Source: Candidatus Dorea gallistercoris
GTDB taxonomy: Bacteria > Bacillota > Clostridia > Lachnospirales > Lachnospiraceae
NCBI GenBank assembly: GCA_019114065.1
Contig: DXGF01000008.1
Coordinates: forward strand, 1 to 34,508
Length of the DNA: 34,508 bases
Direction of reading: 5' to 3'
This document shows positions 1-9,273 of this stretch, one piece after another. Positions within the stretch are counted from its first letter, which is position 1. The number at the start of each line of letters is the position of its first letter. Position numbers and translations under genes: made by a program. The notes under the pieces are model-generated. The model searched no databases and was not told where the DNA came from. It saw only the letters and a list, made by a program, of their open reading frames with translations.

Positions 1-1860
1 GCCCAGTGCGAGAAGTCCAGGGCTGAGAAGCTGGTGGTGTTTTCTACCATTGACAGCCAGAATTATACCATGTGTTACGGGAAGAGCGGGGAGCGGCCGG
101 AGAAAGAATATCATACCAGACGGAGCTTCCGGGCTGGCCAGATGGAGGAACTGTGCGGTTACTTTGCCCGGAAGACGGATATCTGCACGGTGGTCCTGCA
201 GCTTCCTTATCTGGCGGACCATATCAACGACCAGAATTTCCTGGGCGGGATCTTCCACGCGATCTATGAGAGGCGGCCTGCTGTCTTTCCTTATCGGCGG
301 GAAGATCCGCTGAGCTTCCTTACCTTCCATGACCTGGCGGATCTGATGATACAGATCCATCTGGAGACAGAAGATCAGAACGGGACTTACTTTGTGACCG
401 GAGGGAGCTGTTACACCTATGGTGATCTGGAGGCCATGCTCCATCTGGTGAGCCCGGAATTCCGTGTTTCTTATGAAAACAACCCCTATGTCGTTGATAT
501 TTCCGAATATCCGTCCAAGTTAAGGCGGCAGTATGGATTTGTACCCCAAGAGAATGCCATGGAGCATATAGGCGCTTATTACAGAGCCTTTGTACGGGAA
601 GTGATCGGACGACGGCCCGGGATCTGGGAGCGGGCGTGGGACTTCATCGCCAGATACGGCAAAGGGGTATTTCTGTGCGCAGAGCTGGTCTTTTTGTTTC
701 TTCTGGCGGAATTCCTTAGCCAGTACACCTCTGAGAACGTATATTTTCGTTTCGTAGATGTCCGCCTCTTCTATATTGTGATCATAGGCACGATGCATGG
801 GATGCGCAGCGGACTTGCGGCGGCGGTGCTGGAATGTTTTGCGTTGGCATATCAATATCTGCGGATCGGGGTAAATGGAACCGTGCTGTTCTATAATATT
901 GAGAACTGGATCCCCTTTGCTGTCTATCTGACCGCGGGATCGATCACAGGGTATCTCTCTGACAAGAAATCAGACGCCCTTGTCTTTCTCAGGCAGGAGT
1001 ATGAGCTCCTGCGGGAGAAATATCTGTTCTTGAATGATATCTATCGGGGAGCGGTCCGCAATAAGGAGGAGTATAAGAAGCAGATCCTGGGATTCAAGGA
1101 CAGCTTTGGGAAAATCTTTGACGCGGTGCAGAAGCTGGATGGGGAGCTGCCGGAGAGCATCTTTTTGTCCGGGCTGAAAGTTTTAGAAGATATCCTGGAA
1201 AACCATACCATTGCCATCTATACCCTGGATTCCTGGCAGAAATATGGCAGGCTGTCGGTGTGTTCCAACAGTCTGGTCACAACTCTGATGAAGTCCATCT
1301 GCCTGGAAGACCATGAGCGGATGTTCGCGGCGGTAAAGCAGGGGGATGTATGGAGGAATATCCAGATGGATGAGGGAGAACCGATGTATGCCTGCGGGAT
1401 CTTCCGGGGCGGACAGCCGGCTCTTCTGGTCACGATCTGGAAAGTCAAGGTGGAACAGTATGGGATGAATTATGTCAATATCTTCCAGATCCTGTGCGGG
1501 CTGATGCAGACATCCTTCCTGCGGGCCCTGGAGTATGAGGAACTTGCCCGGACAGAATTCTATTATCCGAATACGAATATTGTGTATCCTTCCAGGCTGA
1601 CCCGGGTTGTGGAGGTGCAGCAGGAAATGAGGGAGGAAGGCGTGGCCGACTATGTGTTGCTGAAACTGGAAGACCAGGATAAGACAAGGGTAAATGAGAG
1701 ATTGGCCGGTCTGGTCCGGGCCAACGATGTGATCGGAGCGGACCAGGGAGGAAACCTCTATCTCCTGCTGGTACAGATGAAACAGGAGAATCTTGGGATC
1801 GTGGGAGAGCGTCTGATGAGCAGAGGGTTGAAGTATCAGATCGTGGAAAAGATTGGATAG
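1..1860 (+). CDS. pelD: PelD-like c-di-GMP receptor with N-terminal SDR/epimerase-like domain (5' partial)
   Basis: The reading frame is open from base 1, so the start lies upstream; residue numbers here count from the GTG at 34. Residues 1-185 resemble the C-terminal part of a short-chain dehydrogenase/epimerase, with a pattern of the type YVTGG..TYGDL..M. Four hydrophobic segments follow (about 209-227, 244-262, 264-281, 291-308), then a coiled-coil stretch (about 315-345), a GAF-like region (about 365-500) and a degenerate GGDEF-like domain (about 515-605). This TM4-GAF-GGDEF order is that of PelD, the inner-membrane c-di-GMP receptor that activates Pel polysaccharide synthesis. The usual GGDEF motif is replaced by QGGNL, so no cyclase activity is expected. 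An RxxD motif (R562-D565) sits exactly five residues before it, as in a c-di-GMP inhibitory site. The next four genes are PelE, PelA, PelF and PelG-like, which supports the call. The function of the dehydrogenase part is unknown; supply of a sugar nucleotide is only a guess. Confidence 0.82.
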   Translation, partial: AQCEKSRAEKLVVFSTIDSQNYTMCYGKSGERPEKEYHTRRSFRAGQMEELCGYFARKTDICTVVLQLPYLADHINDQNFLGGIFHAIYERRPAVFPYRREDPLSFLTFHDLADLMIQIHLETEDQNGTYFVTGGSCYTYGDLEAMLHLVSPEFRVSYENNPYVVDISEYPSKLRRQYGFVPQENAMEHIGAYYRAFVREVIGRRPGIWERAWDFIARYGKGVFLCAELVFLFLLAEFLSQYTSENVYFRFVDVRLFYIVIIGTMHGMRSGLAAAVLECFALAYQYLRIGVNGTVLFYNIENWIPFAVYLTAGSITGYLSDKKSDALVFLRQEYELLREKYLFLNDIYRGAVRNKEEYKKQILGFKDSFGKIFDAVQKLDGELPESIFLSGLKVLEDILENHTIAIYTLDSWQKYGRLSVCSNSLVTTLMKSICLEDHERMFAAVKQGDVWRNIQMDEGEPMYACGIFRGGQPALLVTIWKVKVEQYGMNYVNIFQILCGLMQTSFLRALEYEELARTEFYYPNTNIVYPSRLTRVVEVQQEMREEGVADYVLLKLEDQDKTRVNERLAGLVRANDVIGADQGGNLYLLLVQMKQENLGIVGERLMSRGLKYQIVEKIG

Positions 1861-1875
1861 AAAGCAGGGATAGCC

Positions 1876-2778
1876 TTGATCATAATGATTTTGATCCTCC
1901 ACGCGATCCTGTGTGTGGTCGCGTATGTACTGATGAGGATGTCGGTCCTGAAGTGTACCCGGGCAGTCATGCCGATCGTGTGGCTGATCCCTGTGTGGGG
2001 ATTTGCGGCAATGGTGATTCTGGAGTTGCGGGCCAGAGATGATAAGAAAAACAGGGTAGAGGTGGGGATTGAAAAGCTGAAAGTCAACGATGCGGTACAC
2101 AAGAGTCTCCTTTTGGAAGAAAGCGCGGTGGAAGACCGGGTAGTCCCCCTGGAGGAAGCGCTTCTGATCAACGATGCGGCCACCAGGAGGCAGTTGATGA
2201 TGGAGGTGCTCTACGCCGACCCGGAGGACTATGTGGAACAGCTCAAGACAGCCCGCATGAACGAGGATACCGAGGTGGTCCACTACGCGGTGACCGCGCT
2301 GACGGAATTACAGAAAGAGTATGAGCTGCAGTTTCAGGAACTGGAGAGACAGCGGAAGGAAGACCCGGAGAACGAGGAAGTGACGGAGCGGTATCTTGAC
2401 GTCCTGAAGCGGTATCTGGAAAGTGGCATCGCGGAAGGCAATGAGCGGAAGATCAAGCTGACGATATACAGCAGCCTTCTGGAAGAACAGATCCGCCGGT
2501 ATCCAGAGGAACTGGATCTGCGGGAGGAGAAGGCCAGAGCGGATCTGGACACCGGCGCCTACGCGGCCACAAAGCGGGAGATCCGGCAGATCCTGGATCA
2601 CTGGAACAGAAGTGAAACAGGCTATCTGCTGATGCTCCAATACTATTCGGCGGTCTGGGACCGCAGGGGTATCGACGGCGTATTAGAGGAGATCCAGCGG
2701 AAAAATATCCATTTGACGCCGAGAGGACGGAGGATGACAGGATTCTGGAAGAAAGAAGAGGGCAGACGACAGGTTTGA
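1876..2778 (+). CDS. pelE: PelE-like membrane protein with TPR-type helical region
   Basis: This 300-residue protein has two N-terminal hydrophobic segments (about residues 2-19 and 29-49). A long charged, mostly helical region follows, with TPR-like helix pairs in the C-terminal two thirds. That is the architecture of PelE, an inner-membrane scaffold that associates with PelD and the glycosyltransferase PelF. Sequence similarity to PelE is hard to judge by eye, so the name rests largely on layout and position between the PelD-like and PelA-like genes. The reading frame opens with TTG at 1876; an ATG three codons later (1885) is an alternative start. The gene lies 15 bases after the PelD stop, and its own stop (TGA 2776-2778) overlaps the TTG start of the next gene, which indicates one transcript and coupled translation. 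Confidence 0.72.
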   Translation: MIIMILILHAILCVVAYVLMRMSVLKCTRAVMPIVWLIPVWGFAAMVILELRARDDKKNRVEVGIEKLKVNDAVHKSLLLEESAVEDRVVPLEEALLINDAATRRQLMMEVLYADPEDYVEQLKTARMNEDTEVVHYAVTALTELQKEYELQFQELERQRKEDPENEEVTERYLDVLKRYLESGIAEGNERKIKLTIYSSLLEEQIRRYPEELDLREEKARADLDTGAYAATKREIRQILDHWNRSETGYLLMLQYYSAVWDRRGIDGVLEEIQRKNIHLTPRGRRMTGFWKKEEGRRQV

Positions 2779-4631
2779 AGAGGACAGGGACAGACAATAG
2801 AAAAAGACTGCGATTCCACCGGCTGCTGACGGTGCTGGGAGTATTTCTGATGCTGACCGCCGCGCTCTGTCTGGCTCAGGGGAATGTAAGCTATGAGCGG
2901 CAGGAACGGATAATGACACCGGAAGAACGGGTGCGGGAGACGGCAGATTCCGGAGCGGAGATCCTGGAACCGGAATGTCTGCTGGTGTGGTCGGATGACG
3001 ATATGGGTGCTCTGGGAAGGGAAATGATGGAGTCGGTCCTTGGTCAGATGCGGGTGCCCTACGATATCTGCGGGGACAAGGAGATCAGCCAAGTGGTATG
3101 GACAGACTACCAGACGGTAGTCTTATCGGTGACCGATCTGGGGCAGATGGGGGATAGTCTGCTGGATCTGCTGAACTGGGTAGAAGAAGGAGGCGGTCTT
3201 ATGCTGACTTATCCGCCGGAAGCCAATGGCATCTTCCAGAGCGTAGGGGGACAGCTTGGCATCGAGCAGATTGGGAATCACTATGTGGAGGTGTCCGGAC
3301 TTCACTTTCCCAGAGAATTTATGATCGGGGGCCAGGAGAAGGATTATCAGATCACAGATCCTTATGAATCTTCCCTGACGGTGGAGCTGTCTGACGATAG
3401 TCTGGTATATCTGGAATCTCAGGACGAGTATCCCACGCCTCTGATCTGGCGGAAGACGCTGGGAGAGGGAACGGTGGTGGTGGATAATCTGGGATTTCTG
3501 GAGAAAGGCTACAGGGGGTTCTATTCCGCCTCTTATGCTCTGCTGCAGGACGTCTTTGCCTATCCGGTCATCAATTCCTCCACTTTCTATATCGATGACT
3601 TCCCATCTCCGGTACCCGGAGGAAACAGCGAGTACATAGAGCGGGATTATCATATGAGTGTCTCGGATTTTTATACCAATGTGTGGTGGAACGATATTTA
3701 TAATCTGGGAGAAGCATATGGTATCCGCTATACAGGAATGGTGATCGAGGAATATTCAGACCAGGTAGAGGGATCTTTTGAACGGAACCAGGATGTACGC
3801 AGATTCCGGTATTTCGGGAATATGCTCCTGGACCAGGGCGGGGAGATAGGACTGCATGGATATAACCATATGCCACTGTGCCTGCCCGGATTTGACTATA
3901 AAGGAGAATATGATTCCTACAAATTGTGGAAAAGCTATGAAGATATGAAAGCCTCCATAGAAGAGCTGGAAGGCTTTTGCGAGGAACTCTTTCCGGGAGA
4001 GCGCTTCCAGGTCTATGTACCGCCTTCCAACATCCTGTCGGAAGAGGGAAGGCGGATGCTGGCAGAGGAGACGGATGTCCGGGCCATCGCCAGCGTTTAC
4101 CTGCCAAGCTATGATGGGATCCCTTATGAACAGGAATTCGAGGTGGCAGGGGACGGGGTGATCGAGACGCCCCGTGTGATCTCCGGATATCTGCTGGATG
4201 ATTATATGCAGGTGGTGGCTCTGTCAGAATTGAATTTTCATTTTGTGAACAGCCATTTCCAACACCCGGACGATGCCCTGGATGCAGACAGAGGCGCGGA
4301 ACTCGGATGGGAGGAAATGTATGGACGGCTGTCAGACTATGTGGAGTGGCTGTACGGGGCCGCGCCTGGGATCCGCAGCCTGACGGGAACGGAATTTGCC
4401 GCCGCTGTCCAAACTTACGACAGCCTGACGGTGGAACGTCAGCTTTCGGCCCAAGATCTGACTCTTACGCTGGATGGGTTCCAGAAGGAGGCCTGGCTGA
4501 TGGTAAGGATCAATGAGGGGACGCCGGGCGAGGTGGAAGGAGGGACGCTGACCCGGCTGCAGGAAGGGTTGTATCTTCTGGAGGCGGAGAAACCGATAGT
4601 CAAGATTGTGTTAGAGAAGGATATGAAATGA
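2775..4631 (+). CDS. pelA: PelA-type polysaccharide deacetylase (DUF2194-like)
   Basis: This 618-residue protein has a basic N-terminus and one hydrophobic segment (about residues 14-33), so it should be membrane-anchored or secreted. Residues 55-250 look like a Rossmann-type alpha/beta domain of the kind that precedes the deacetylase in PelA. The deacetylase has a YIDD motif (D274, D275) and a GLHGYNH motif in which H361 and H365 form the HxxxH metal pair of carbohydrate esterase 4-like enzymes. A beta-rich tail follows. PelA partly de-N-acetylates the GalNAc-containing Pel polymer. The glycoside hydrolase domain found in Gram-negative PelA is absent, matching the shorter PelA form described for Gram-positive pel operons. 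The likely start is TTG at 2775, overlapping the previous stop. The 3' end overlaps the next gene by ATGA (4628-4631). Confidence 0.82.
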   Translation: MKRTGTDNRKRLRFHRLLTVLGVFLMLTAALCLAQGNVSYERQERIMTPEERVRETADSGAEILEPECLLVWSDDDMGALGREMMESVLGQMRVPYDICGDKEISQVVWTDYQTVVLSVTDLGQMGDSLLDLLNWVEEGGGLMLTYPPEANGIFQSVGGQLGIEQIGNHYVEVSGLHFPREFMIGGQEKDYQITDPYESSLTVELSDDSLVYLESQDEYPTPLIWRKTLGEGTVVVDNLGFLEKGYRGFYSASYALLQDVFAYPVINSSTFYIDDFPSPVPGGNSEYIERDYHMSVSDFYTNVWWNDIYNLGEAYGIRYTGMVIEEYSDQVEGSFERNQDVRRFRYFGNMLLDQGGEIGLHGYNHMPLCLPGFDYKGEYDSYKLWKSYEDMKASIEELEGFCEELFPGERFQVYVPPSNILSEEGRRMLAEETDVRAIASVYLPSYDGIPYEQEFEVAGDGVIETPRVISGYLLDDYMQVVALSELNFHFVNSHFQHPDDALDADRGAELGWEEMYGRLSDYVEWLYGAAPGIRSLTGTEFAAAVQTYDSLTVERQLSAQDLTLTLDGFQKEAWLMVRINEGTPGEVEGGTLTRLQEGLYLLEAEKPIVKIVLEKDMK

Positions 4632-6052
4632 AGATCTGTATGATATTAGAAGGGTGTTACCCTTATGTGACAGGTGGAGTTTCCACCTGGGTCCATCAGT
4701 ATATCAAGGCAATGCCCCAGCATGAGTTTGTGGTGTGGGCGGTGGGAGCCAACGCGAAAGACAGAGGGAAATTCAAGTACCAGATACCGGACAATGTGAC
4801 AGAGGTGCGGGAACTGTTCCTGGATGAAGCTCTGTCCATGGAGTATATCAGGGAGCACTACCGATTTCGGAAAGAAGAGATCCAGGCCCTGCGGGAATTC
4901 ATCAACTGCCAGAGCCCGGACTGGGAATGTCTGTTCCATATGTATCAGGACAAGAAGACCTCACCGGTGGCTTTCCTGATGAGTGAGGACTTCCTGAAGA
5001 TCCTGACGGAGCTGTGTCAGGAAGAGTACCCCTATACCAGCTTCGCTGATTTCTTCCACACGGTCCGGTCTATGTTGCTGCCCGTGTTGTACATTATGGG
5101 GGGCCAGGTGCCGAAAGCGGACCTGTATCACGCGGTCGCCACAGGCTACAGTGGGATCCTGGCCAGGCTGGGAAGCTATGTGAATCAGGTGCCCTATGAG
5201 ATCAGCGAACATGGAATCTATACCAGAGAGAGGGAAGAAGAGATCATCCGGGCCAAATGGGTCCTCCCCGAGTTTAAAAAGCTATGGGTGCGTTTTTTCT
5301 ATATGCTTTCCGGGGGCGCCTATGAGAAGGCATCCATGGTCACCAGCCTGTTTGAGCGGGCGCGGAAAATCCAGATCGAGATGGGGTGTGATCCGGATAA
5401 GTGCCGGTATGTGGCCAATGGGATCCATTATGAGAGATTTTCCGGGATTCCAAGGAAAAAAGAGAATGGGTATGTGGATATCGGAGCGATCCTCCGGATC
5501 TCGCCCATCAAAGATGTGAAGACCCTTCTGTACGCGTTCGCGGATCTGAAAGAGCGGGTGTCCAACGTCCGGCTTTATGTGGCCGGCCCGGAGGATGATG
5601 GAGAATACGCAAAGGAATGCTATGCGCTGAAAGAGCAGCTTGGATTAGAGGAGGCTTACTTTCCGGGGACCGTTGATACACTGGAATATATGGAGAGATT
5701 TGATTTTACCGTGCTCAGCAGCATTTCTGAGGGACAGCCGCTGGCGGTGCTGGAATCCTTTGCCGCCGGACGTCCATGTGTGGTGACGGATGTTGGCTGC
5801 TGCAAAGAGTTGATCTATGGAATGGAGGGGGATGACCTGGGGGCGGCCGGTTACTGTGTGCCTCCTATGTACCGGGAGGCGCTCTGTGACGCCATGGAGA
5901 GGATGTGCATCTATCCGGAGGAGCGCTGTCGGATGGGAGCGACAGGCAGAAAGCGGGTGGAGAACTTCTATCGGCATGAAGCTATGATACGTAATTATCA
6001 GCAGGTGTATGAAGAGGTGTTTCGAAGATGGCAGGAATCGGTTTCAGCTTAA
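4628..6052 (+). CDS. pelF: PelF-like GT4 glycosyltransferase
   Basis: The 474-residue product is a two-domain GT-B retaining glycosyltransferase. The N-terminus (ICMILEGCYPYVTGGVSTWV) is the characteristic PelF opening, with the glycine-rich GGVS loop. The C-terminal Rossmann domain has the EX7E motif in SEGQPLAVLESFAAG. PelF is a cytosolic transferase that uses UDP-sugars (UDP-GlcNAc/GalNAc) to build the Pel chain, working at the membrane with PelD, PelE and PelG. No membrane segment or signal peptide is visible, as expected. Its length is close to that of known PelF proteins. The start overlaps the PelA stop by four bases. The 3' end overlaps the PelG start by 25 bases, so stoichiometric coupled expression is likely. 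Confidence 0.9.
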   Translation: MKICMILEGCYPYVTGGVSTWVHQYIKAMPQHEFVVWAVGANAKDRGKFKYQIPDNVTEVRELFLDEALSMEYIREHYRFRKEEIQALREFINCQSPDWECLFHMYQDKKTSPVAFLMSEDFLKILTELCQEEYPYTSFADFFHTVRSMLLPVLYIMGGQVPKADLYHAVATGYSGILARLGSYVNQVPYEISEHGIYTREREEEIIRAKWVLPEFKKLWVRFFYMLSGGAYEKASMVTSLFERARKIQIEMGCDPDKCRYVANGIHYERFSGIPRKKENGYVDIGAILRISPIKDVKTLLYAFADLKERVSNVRLYVAGPEDDGEYAKECYALKEQLGLEEAYFPGTVDTLEYMERFDFTVLSSISEGQPLAVLESFAAGRPCVVTDVGCCKELIYGMEGDDLGAAGYCVPPMYREALCDAMERMCIYPEERCRMGATGRKRVENFYRHEAMIRNYQQVYEEVFRRWQESVSA

Positions 6053-9000
6053 AACGATTATTTCATCAAAAGGGCTTTTTTGCTCTGTGCAGGGCTTACG
6101 GCTATGCGGGGCTTATCTGCGCCGGACCTATGATCCTGGGCGTGATCCTGCTTGCCGGCATGAGCCTGGCGGCCCATCTGGCCGGCCTGTCGGACCACGA
6201 CAGAGAACTTTTGAATTGTATGATCACTTACTGCCTTCTGGCTTCTCTGACCTGCACCAGCTGGTTCAACATGGTCACCACCAGGTATGTGTCAGACATG
6301 CTGTACGAGGAAAAGCCGGAGAAGGTGCTGCCCTCCCTGTATGGAAGCTGCTCGATCCTGTTGGTGGTGGGGGCGGCTGTCTATGGAGTTTTCCTGTGGT
6401 TTTCCGGGGTGCCCTTCCTGGATCAGGTGCTGTGCCTATGGTTTGCCCTGATCCTGATCGTTGTGTGGATGGAGATGGTGTATCTGACGGCGCTGAAGGA
6501 TTTCCGGGGGATCGTGGTGGCGTTTGCGGCCTCACTGCTGATCGGATTTCTGCTGGCGCTGATCCTGATGGCAGGAGGATGGGCCAGTGTGGAGAGTCTT
6601 CTGCTGTGTGTGATCGCCGCCTATGGGAGTATGATGGTATGGTACTTTAAACTGCTTTTGGACTATTTTCCAAGAAGCGAGGGGAGTCGATTCTCCTTCC
6701 TGCGGTGGCTGGACCGGTACCGTTCTCTGGCGCTGTCCGGAGGACTTCTGAATATCGGACTGTTCGCTCATCTGGTGATCATGTATTTCGGTCCCCTGCG
6801 GGTGCGGGTAGAAGGTCTGTTCTATGGAGCGCCAAGCCATGATGTCCCCGCGCTGGCCGCTTTTTTCTCGATCCTGATCACTACGGTAAACTTTGTGACT
6901 TCGGTGGAGGTGCGTTTTTATCCGGCATACCGGAATTATTACAGTCTGTTTAACGATAAGGGGACGATCCGGGATATCCAGCAGGCAGAGAAAGAGATGC
7001 TGGGGATCCTGGAACAGGAGATGACCATCAGCGGCCATAAGCAGCTGATATCTACGATCTTGTTCGTGGTCCTGGGGAGTATTGTGCTGGAGTGGCTTCC
7101 CCTCGGATTTACCGATACATCCATTGGGATCTACCGGTTCTTGTGTGTGGGATACGGGATCTACGCTATCAGCAATTCGATGATGCTGATCTTGCTGTAT
7201 TTCGAAGATTACGCCGGGGCTCTGGCGGGAACAGCGGTGTTCGCCGCGGTCAGCGTGGCGGCGACCATCATTCAGAACCTGGAAAGGGAAATAGAATTTT
7301 TTGGCATTGGTTTTCTGGCCGGCGGGGTCTGCTTCTATCTGGTGGTCTGGTTCCGGTTGGAATGGTATACCAAGAGGCTGCCTTATTTTCTGCTCTGCCG
7401 GAAGTCCTTTGTCCCCAGCCAGGAAAAAGGGCTGTTCGCCAGACTGTGTGACTATCTGGATGAGAGAGAGGAGAAGCGCAAGGCGGGGAGCCGCCGGATG
7501 GCCTCCGGCGGCGCCATGCTTCTGTTGACACTGATCCTGATGGGCGGCACCTGGACTCTGACGGGATGCGGAGACAGCGGAGGAACCGGTTCACTGGAAG
7601 AAGCGCAAAGTATCAAAGGAACTTATGTGGAGAAAGAAGAGGAGCAAAAGGAGACGCTGGCAGACCAGCCAAGTGTCTACGCAGAGGATGAAGAGACCTC
7701 TGTGGTCACCATGTATCTGACGGTGCGCCAGGGAAACGCCGCCGACAACACAGATCATACCTGGTCGGAGATCAATACCTACGATACTTACTATTATGCG
7801 GACAATGGCCTGAGCCGGTATAACTGCGAGGCGCTTCTGCAGGTGGGAGACGAAAGCGGCCCGGCGGAGGAGGAAGTTGGATATGGAGAGACCGTATCCA
7901 ACGCCACTGTGCAGATCCGGGGACAGACATCCTCAAGAAGAGAACAGAAGAACTATAAGATCCGCATCAAGGAAGGGATGGGAGAATGGAGGGGACAGCG
8001 CACGATCGCGCTGAATAAGCACATCGGAGATCCCTTCCGGTTTCGGAACAAGCTGACCTATGATCTGATGAAAGAAATTCCTCAGATGATAAGCGCCAGG
8101 ACGCAGTTCGTCCACCTCTATGTAAAGGACGAGACAGAAGGAGGAAGCGGCGGCTTTGAGGATTATGGGCTCTATACCCAGGTGGAGCAGATCAATAAGA
8201 CTTATCTTCAGACCCATGGCCTGGATGACCGGGGATTCCTCTATAAGATCAATTTCTTTGAGTGGCTGCCCTATGAAGAACTGAGGCTGAAGACGGACCC
8301 GGAGTATGACCTAGGGGAGTTTGAGGGATATCTGGAGACCAAAGGGGACGATGATCATACCCGCCTTCTGGAATTGATCCGGGAGGTCAACGATTACGCG
8401 ATCCCCATTGAAGAGATCGTGGAAACCCATTTCAATCTGGATAATCTGTGCTACTGGATGGCGTTCCAGATCCTGACAGGCAATTACGATGTGGGATCCC
8501 GGAATTATTACCTGTACAGCCCAAAGAATTCAGAGAAGTGGTATTTTATCTCCTGGGACAACGATGCCGCGTTCTCCCGGAATTATCACCGGCTGGTAGA
8601 ATATACGGATGGGCAGTCCTGGGAACGGGGTCTGTCCCAGTATCTGCACATCGTCCTGTTCACCAGGATCTTCCGGGAGGAAGTATACCGGGATGCGCTG
8701 AGCGCGGCGGTGGAAGATCTGCGGGCCAATTATCTGACGGAGGAGAAGATATCTTCCATGGCCGCTGCTTACGCGGAAGTCGTGAAACCCTATCTGTACC
8801 GGGCGCCGGATCAGACATACGCGCCGGTGACGGCAGAGGAATATGACCGTCTGGTATCATCGATGGAAGAGGAGATAGCAGAAAACTACGGTTACTATCA
8901 GGAGAGTCTGGAGAAGCCCTGGCCTTTCTTTGTAGGCACGCCCAGGGTCCAGGATGGAAAGATCCAGGTGCAGTGGGACGCGGCCTACGATATGGACGGC

Positions 9001-9270
9001 GAGGAGATCACATATTCCTTTCTTGTGGCAAGAGATTATGAGTTTACCAATATCCTTTATCAAGAGGAAGATCTGGTCCTGCCGGAAGCCTCTTTTGACC
9101 GTCTTGCGCCAGGGCAGTATTATATCCGGGTCAGGGCCAGGAACGCATCAGGATATGTGCAGGACTGTCTGGACTATTACTCGAAAGACCAAGGCGGAAA
9201 AGTCTATGGAGCAAAGGCGTTTGTGGTAAATGAGGATGGAACGGTGTCAGATTATGTGGCGGAGGAATAG
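6028..9270 (+). CDS. pelG: PelG-like polysaccharide transporter fused to a CotH-kinase-like and FN3-like region
   Basis: Residues 1 to about 470 are a polytopic membrane protein with roughly 11-12 hydrophobic segments. It begins MAGIGFSLKRLFHQKGFF, a typical PelG start, and PelG is the flippase-like transporter of the Pel system. A charged linker (about 470-490) leads to a hydrophobic helix (about 498-511) ending in the lipobox-like sequence LTGC (C514). From about 560 to 960 the protein matches the CotH atypical kinase family, including a W843-D844-N845-D846 motif preceded by YFIS. A fibronectin type III-like domain fills about 980-1055. At 1080 residues it is far longer than ordinary PelG (about 450-480). 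The same CotH/FN3 layout recurs as a separate lipoprotein in the next gene. A GGGGAG sequence seven bases before an in-frame ATG at 7498 (M491) could also allow separate translation of the kinase part. Confidence 0.85.
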   Translation: MAGIGFSLKRLFHQKGFFALCRAYGYAGLICAGPMILGVILLAGMSLAAHLAGLSDHDRELLNCMITYCLLASLTCTSWFNMVTTRYVSDMLYEEKPEKVLPSLYGSCSILLVVGAAVYGVFLWFSGVPFLDQVLCLWFALILIVVWMEMVYLTALKDFRGIVVAFAASLLIGFLLALILMAGGWASVESLLLCVIAAYGSMMVWYFKLLLDYFPRSEGSRFSFLRWLDRYRSLALSGGLLNIGLFAHLVIMYFGPLRVRVEGLFYGAPSHDVPALAAFFSILITTVNFVTSVEVRFYPAYRNYYSLFNDKGTIRDIQQAEKEMLGILEQEMTISGHKQLISTILFVVLGSIVLEWLPLGFTDTSIGIYRFLCVGYGIYAISNSMMLILLYFEDYAGALAGTAVFAAVSVAATIIQNLEREIEFFGIGFLAGGVCFYLVVWFRLEWYTKRLPYFLLCRKSFVPSQEKGLFARLCDYLDEREEKRKAGSRRMASGGAMLLLTLILMGGTWTLTGCGDSGGTGSLEEAQSIKGTYVEKEEEQKETLADQPSVYAEDEETSVVTMYLTVRQGNAADNTDHTWSEINTYDTYYYADNGLSRYNCEALLQVGDESGPAEEEVGYGETVSNATVQIRGQTSSRREQKNYKIRIKEGMGEWRGQRTIALNKHIGDPFRFRNKLTYDLMKEIPQMISARTQFVHLYVKDETEGGSGGFEDYGLYTQVEQINKTYLQTHGLDDRGFLYKINFFEWLPYEELRLKTDPEYDLGEFEGYLETKGDDDHTRLLELIREVNDYAIPIEEIVETHFNLDNLCYWMAFQILTGNYDVGSRNYYLYSPKNSEKWYFISWDNDAAFSRNYHRLVEYTDGQSWERGLSQYLHIVLFTRIFREEVYRDALSAAVEDLRANYLTEEKISSMAAAYAEVVKPYLYRAPDQTYAPVTAEEYDRLVSSMEEEIAENYGYYQESLEKPWPFFVGTPRVQDGKIQVQWDAAYDMDGEEITYSFLVARDYEFTNILYQEEDLVLPEASFDRLAPGQYYIRVRARNASGYVQDCLDYYSKDQGGKVYGAKAFVVNEDGTVSDYVAEE
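7498..9270 (+). other. Possible internal translation start yielding a free CotH-like lipoprotein
   Basis: Within the PelG fusion gene, an in-frame ATG at 7498 is preceded by GGGGAG with a seven-base gap. From this ATG the protein reads as a classical lipoprotein: M-A-S-G-G-A-M, a hydrophobic stretch, then LTGC with the cysteine at codon 7567-7569, then a Ser/Gly/Glu-rich tether. The product would be 590 residues, the same length as the free CotH lipoprotein encoded directly downstream. This is seen in the sequence; use of the start in the cell is inference. The alternative is a simple thirteenth membrane helix that puts the kinase domain outside the cell. Confidence 0.45.
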
Positions 9271-9273
9271 CAG

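Noticed and set aside
1183-2283. Long open frame on the minus strand (366 codons) opposite pelD and pelE
   Set aside because: It is rich in His, Pro and Gln as expected of an antisense shadow, spans two real genes with known domain architecture, and shows no family motif.
6009-6650. Alternative plus-strand frame of 213 codons over the start of pelG
   Set aside because: Glycine/arginine/proline-rich translation without hydrophobic pattern; the pelG frame in the same place has the expected membrane helices and conserved start.
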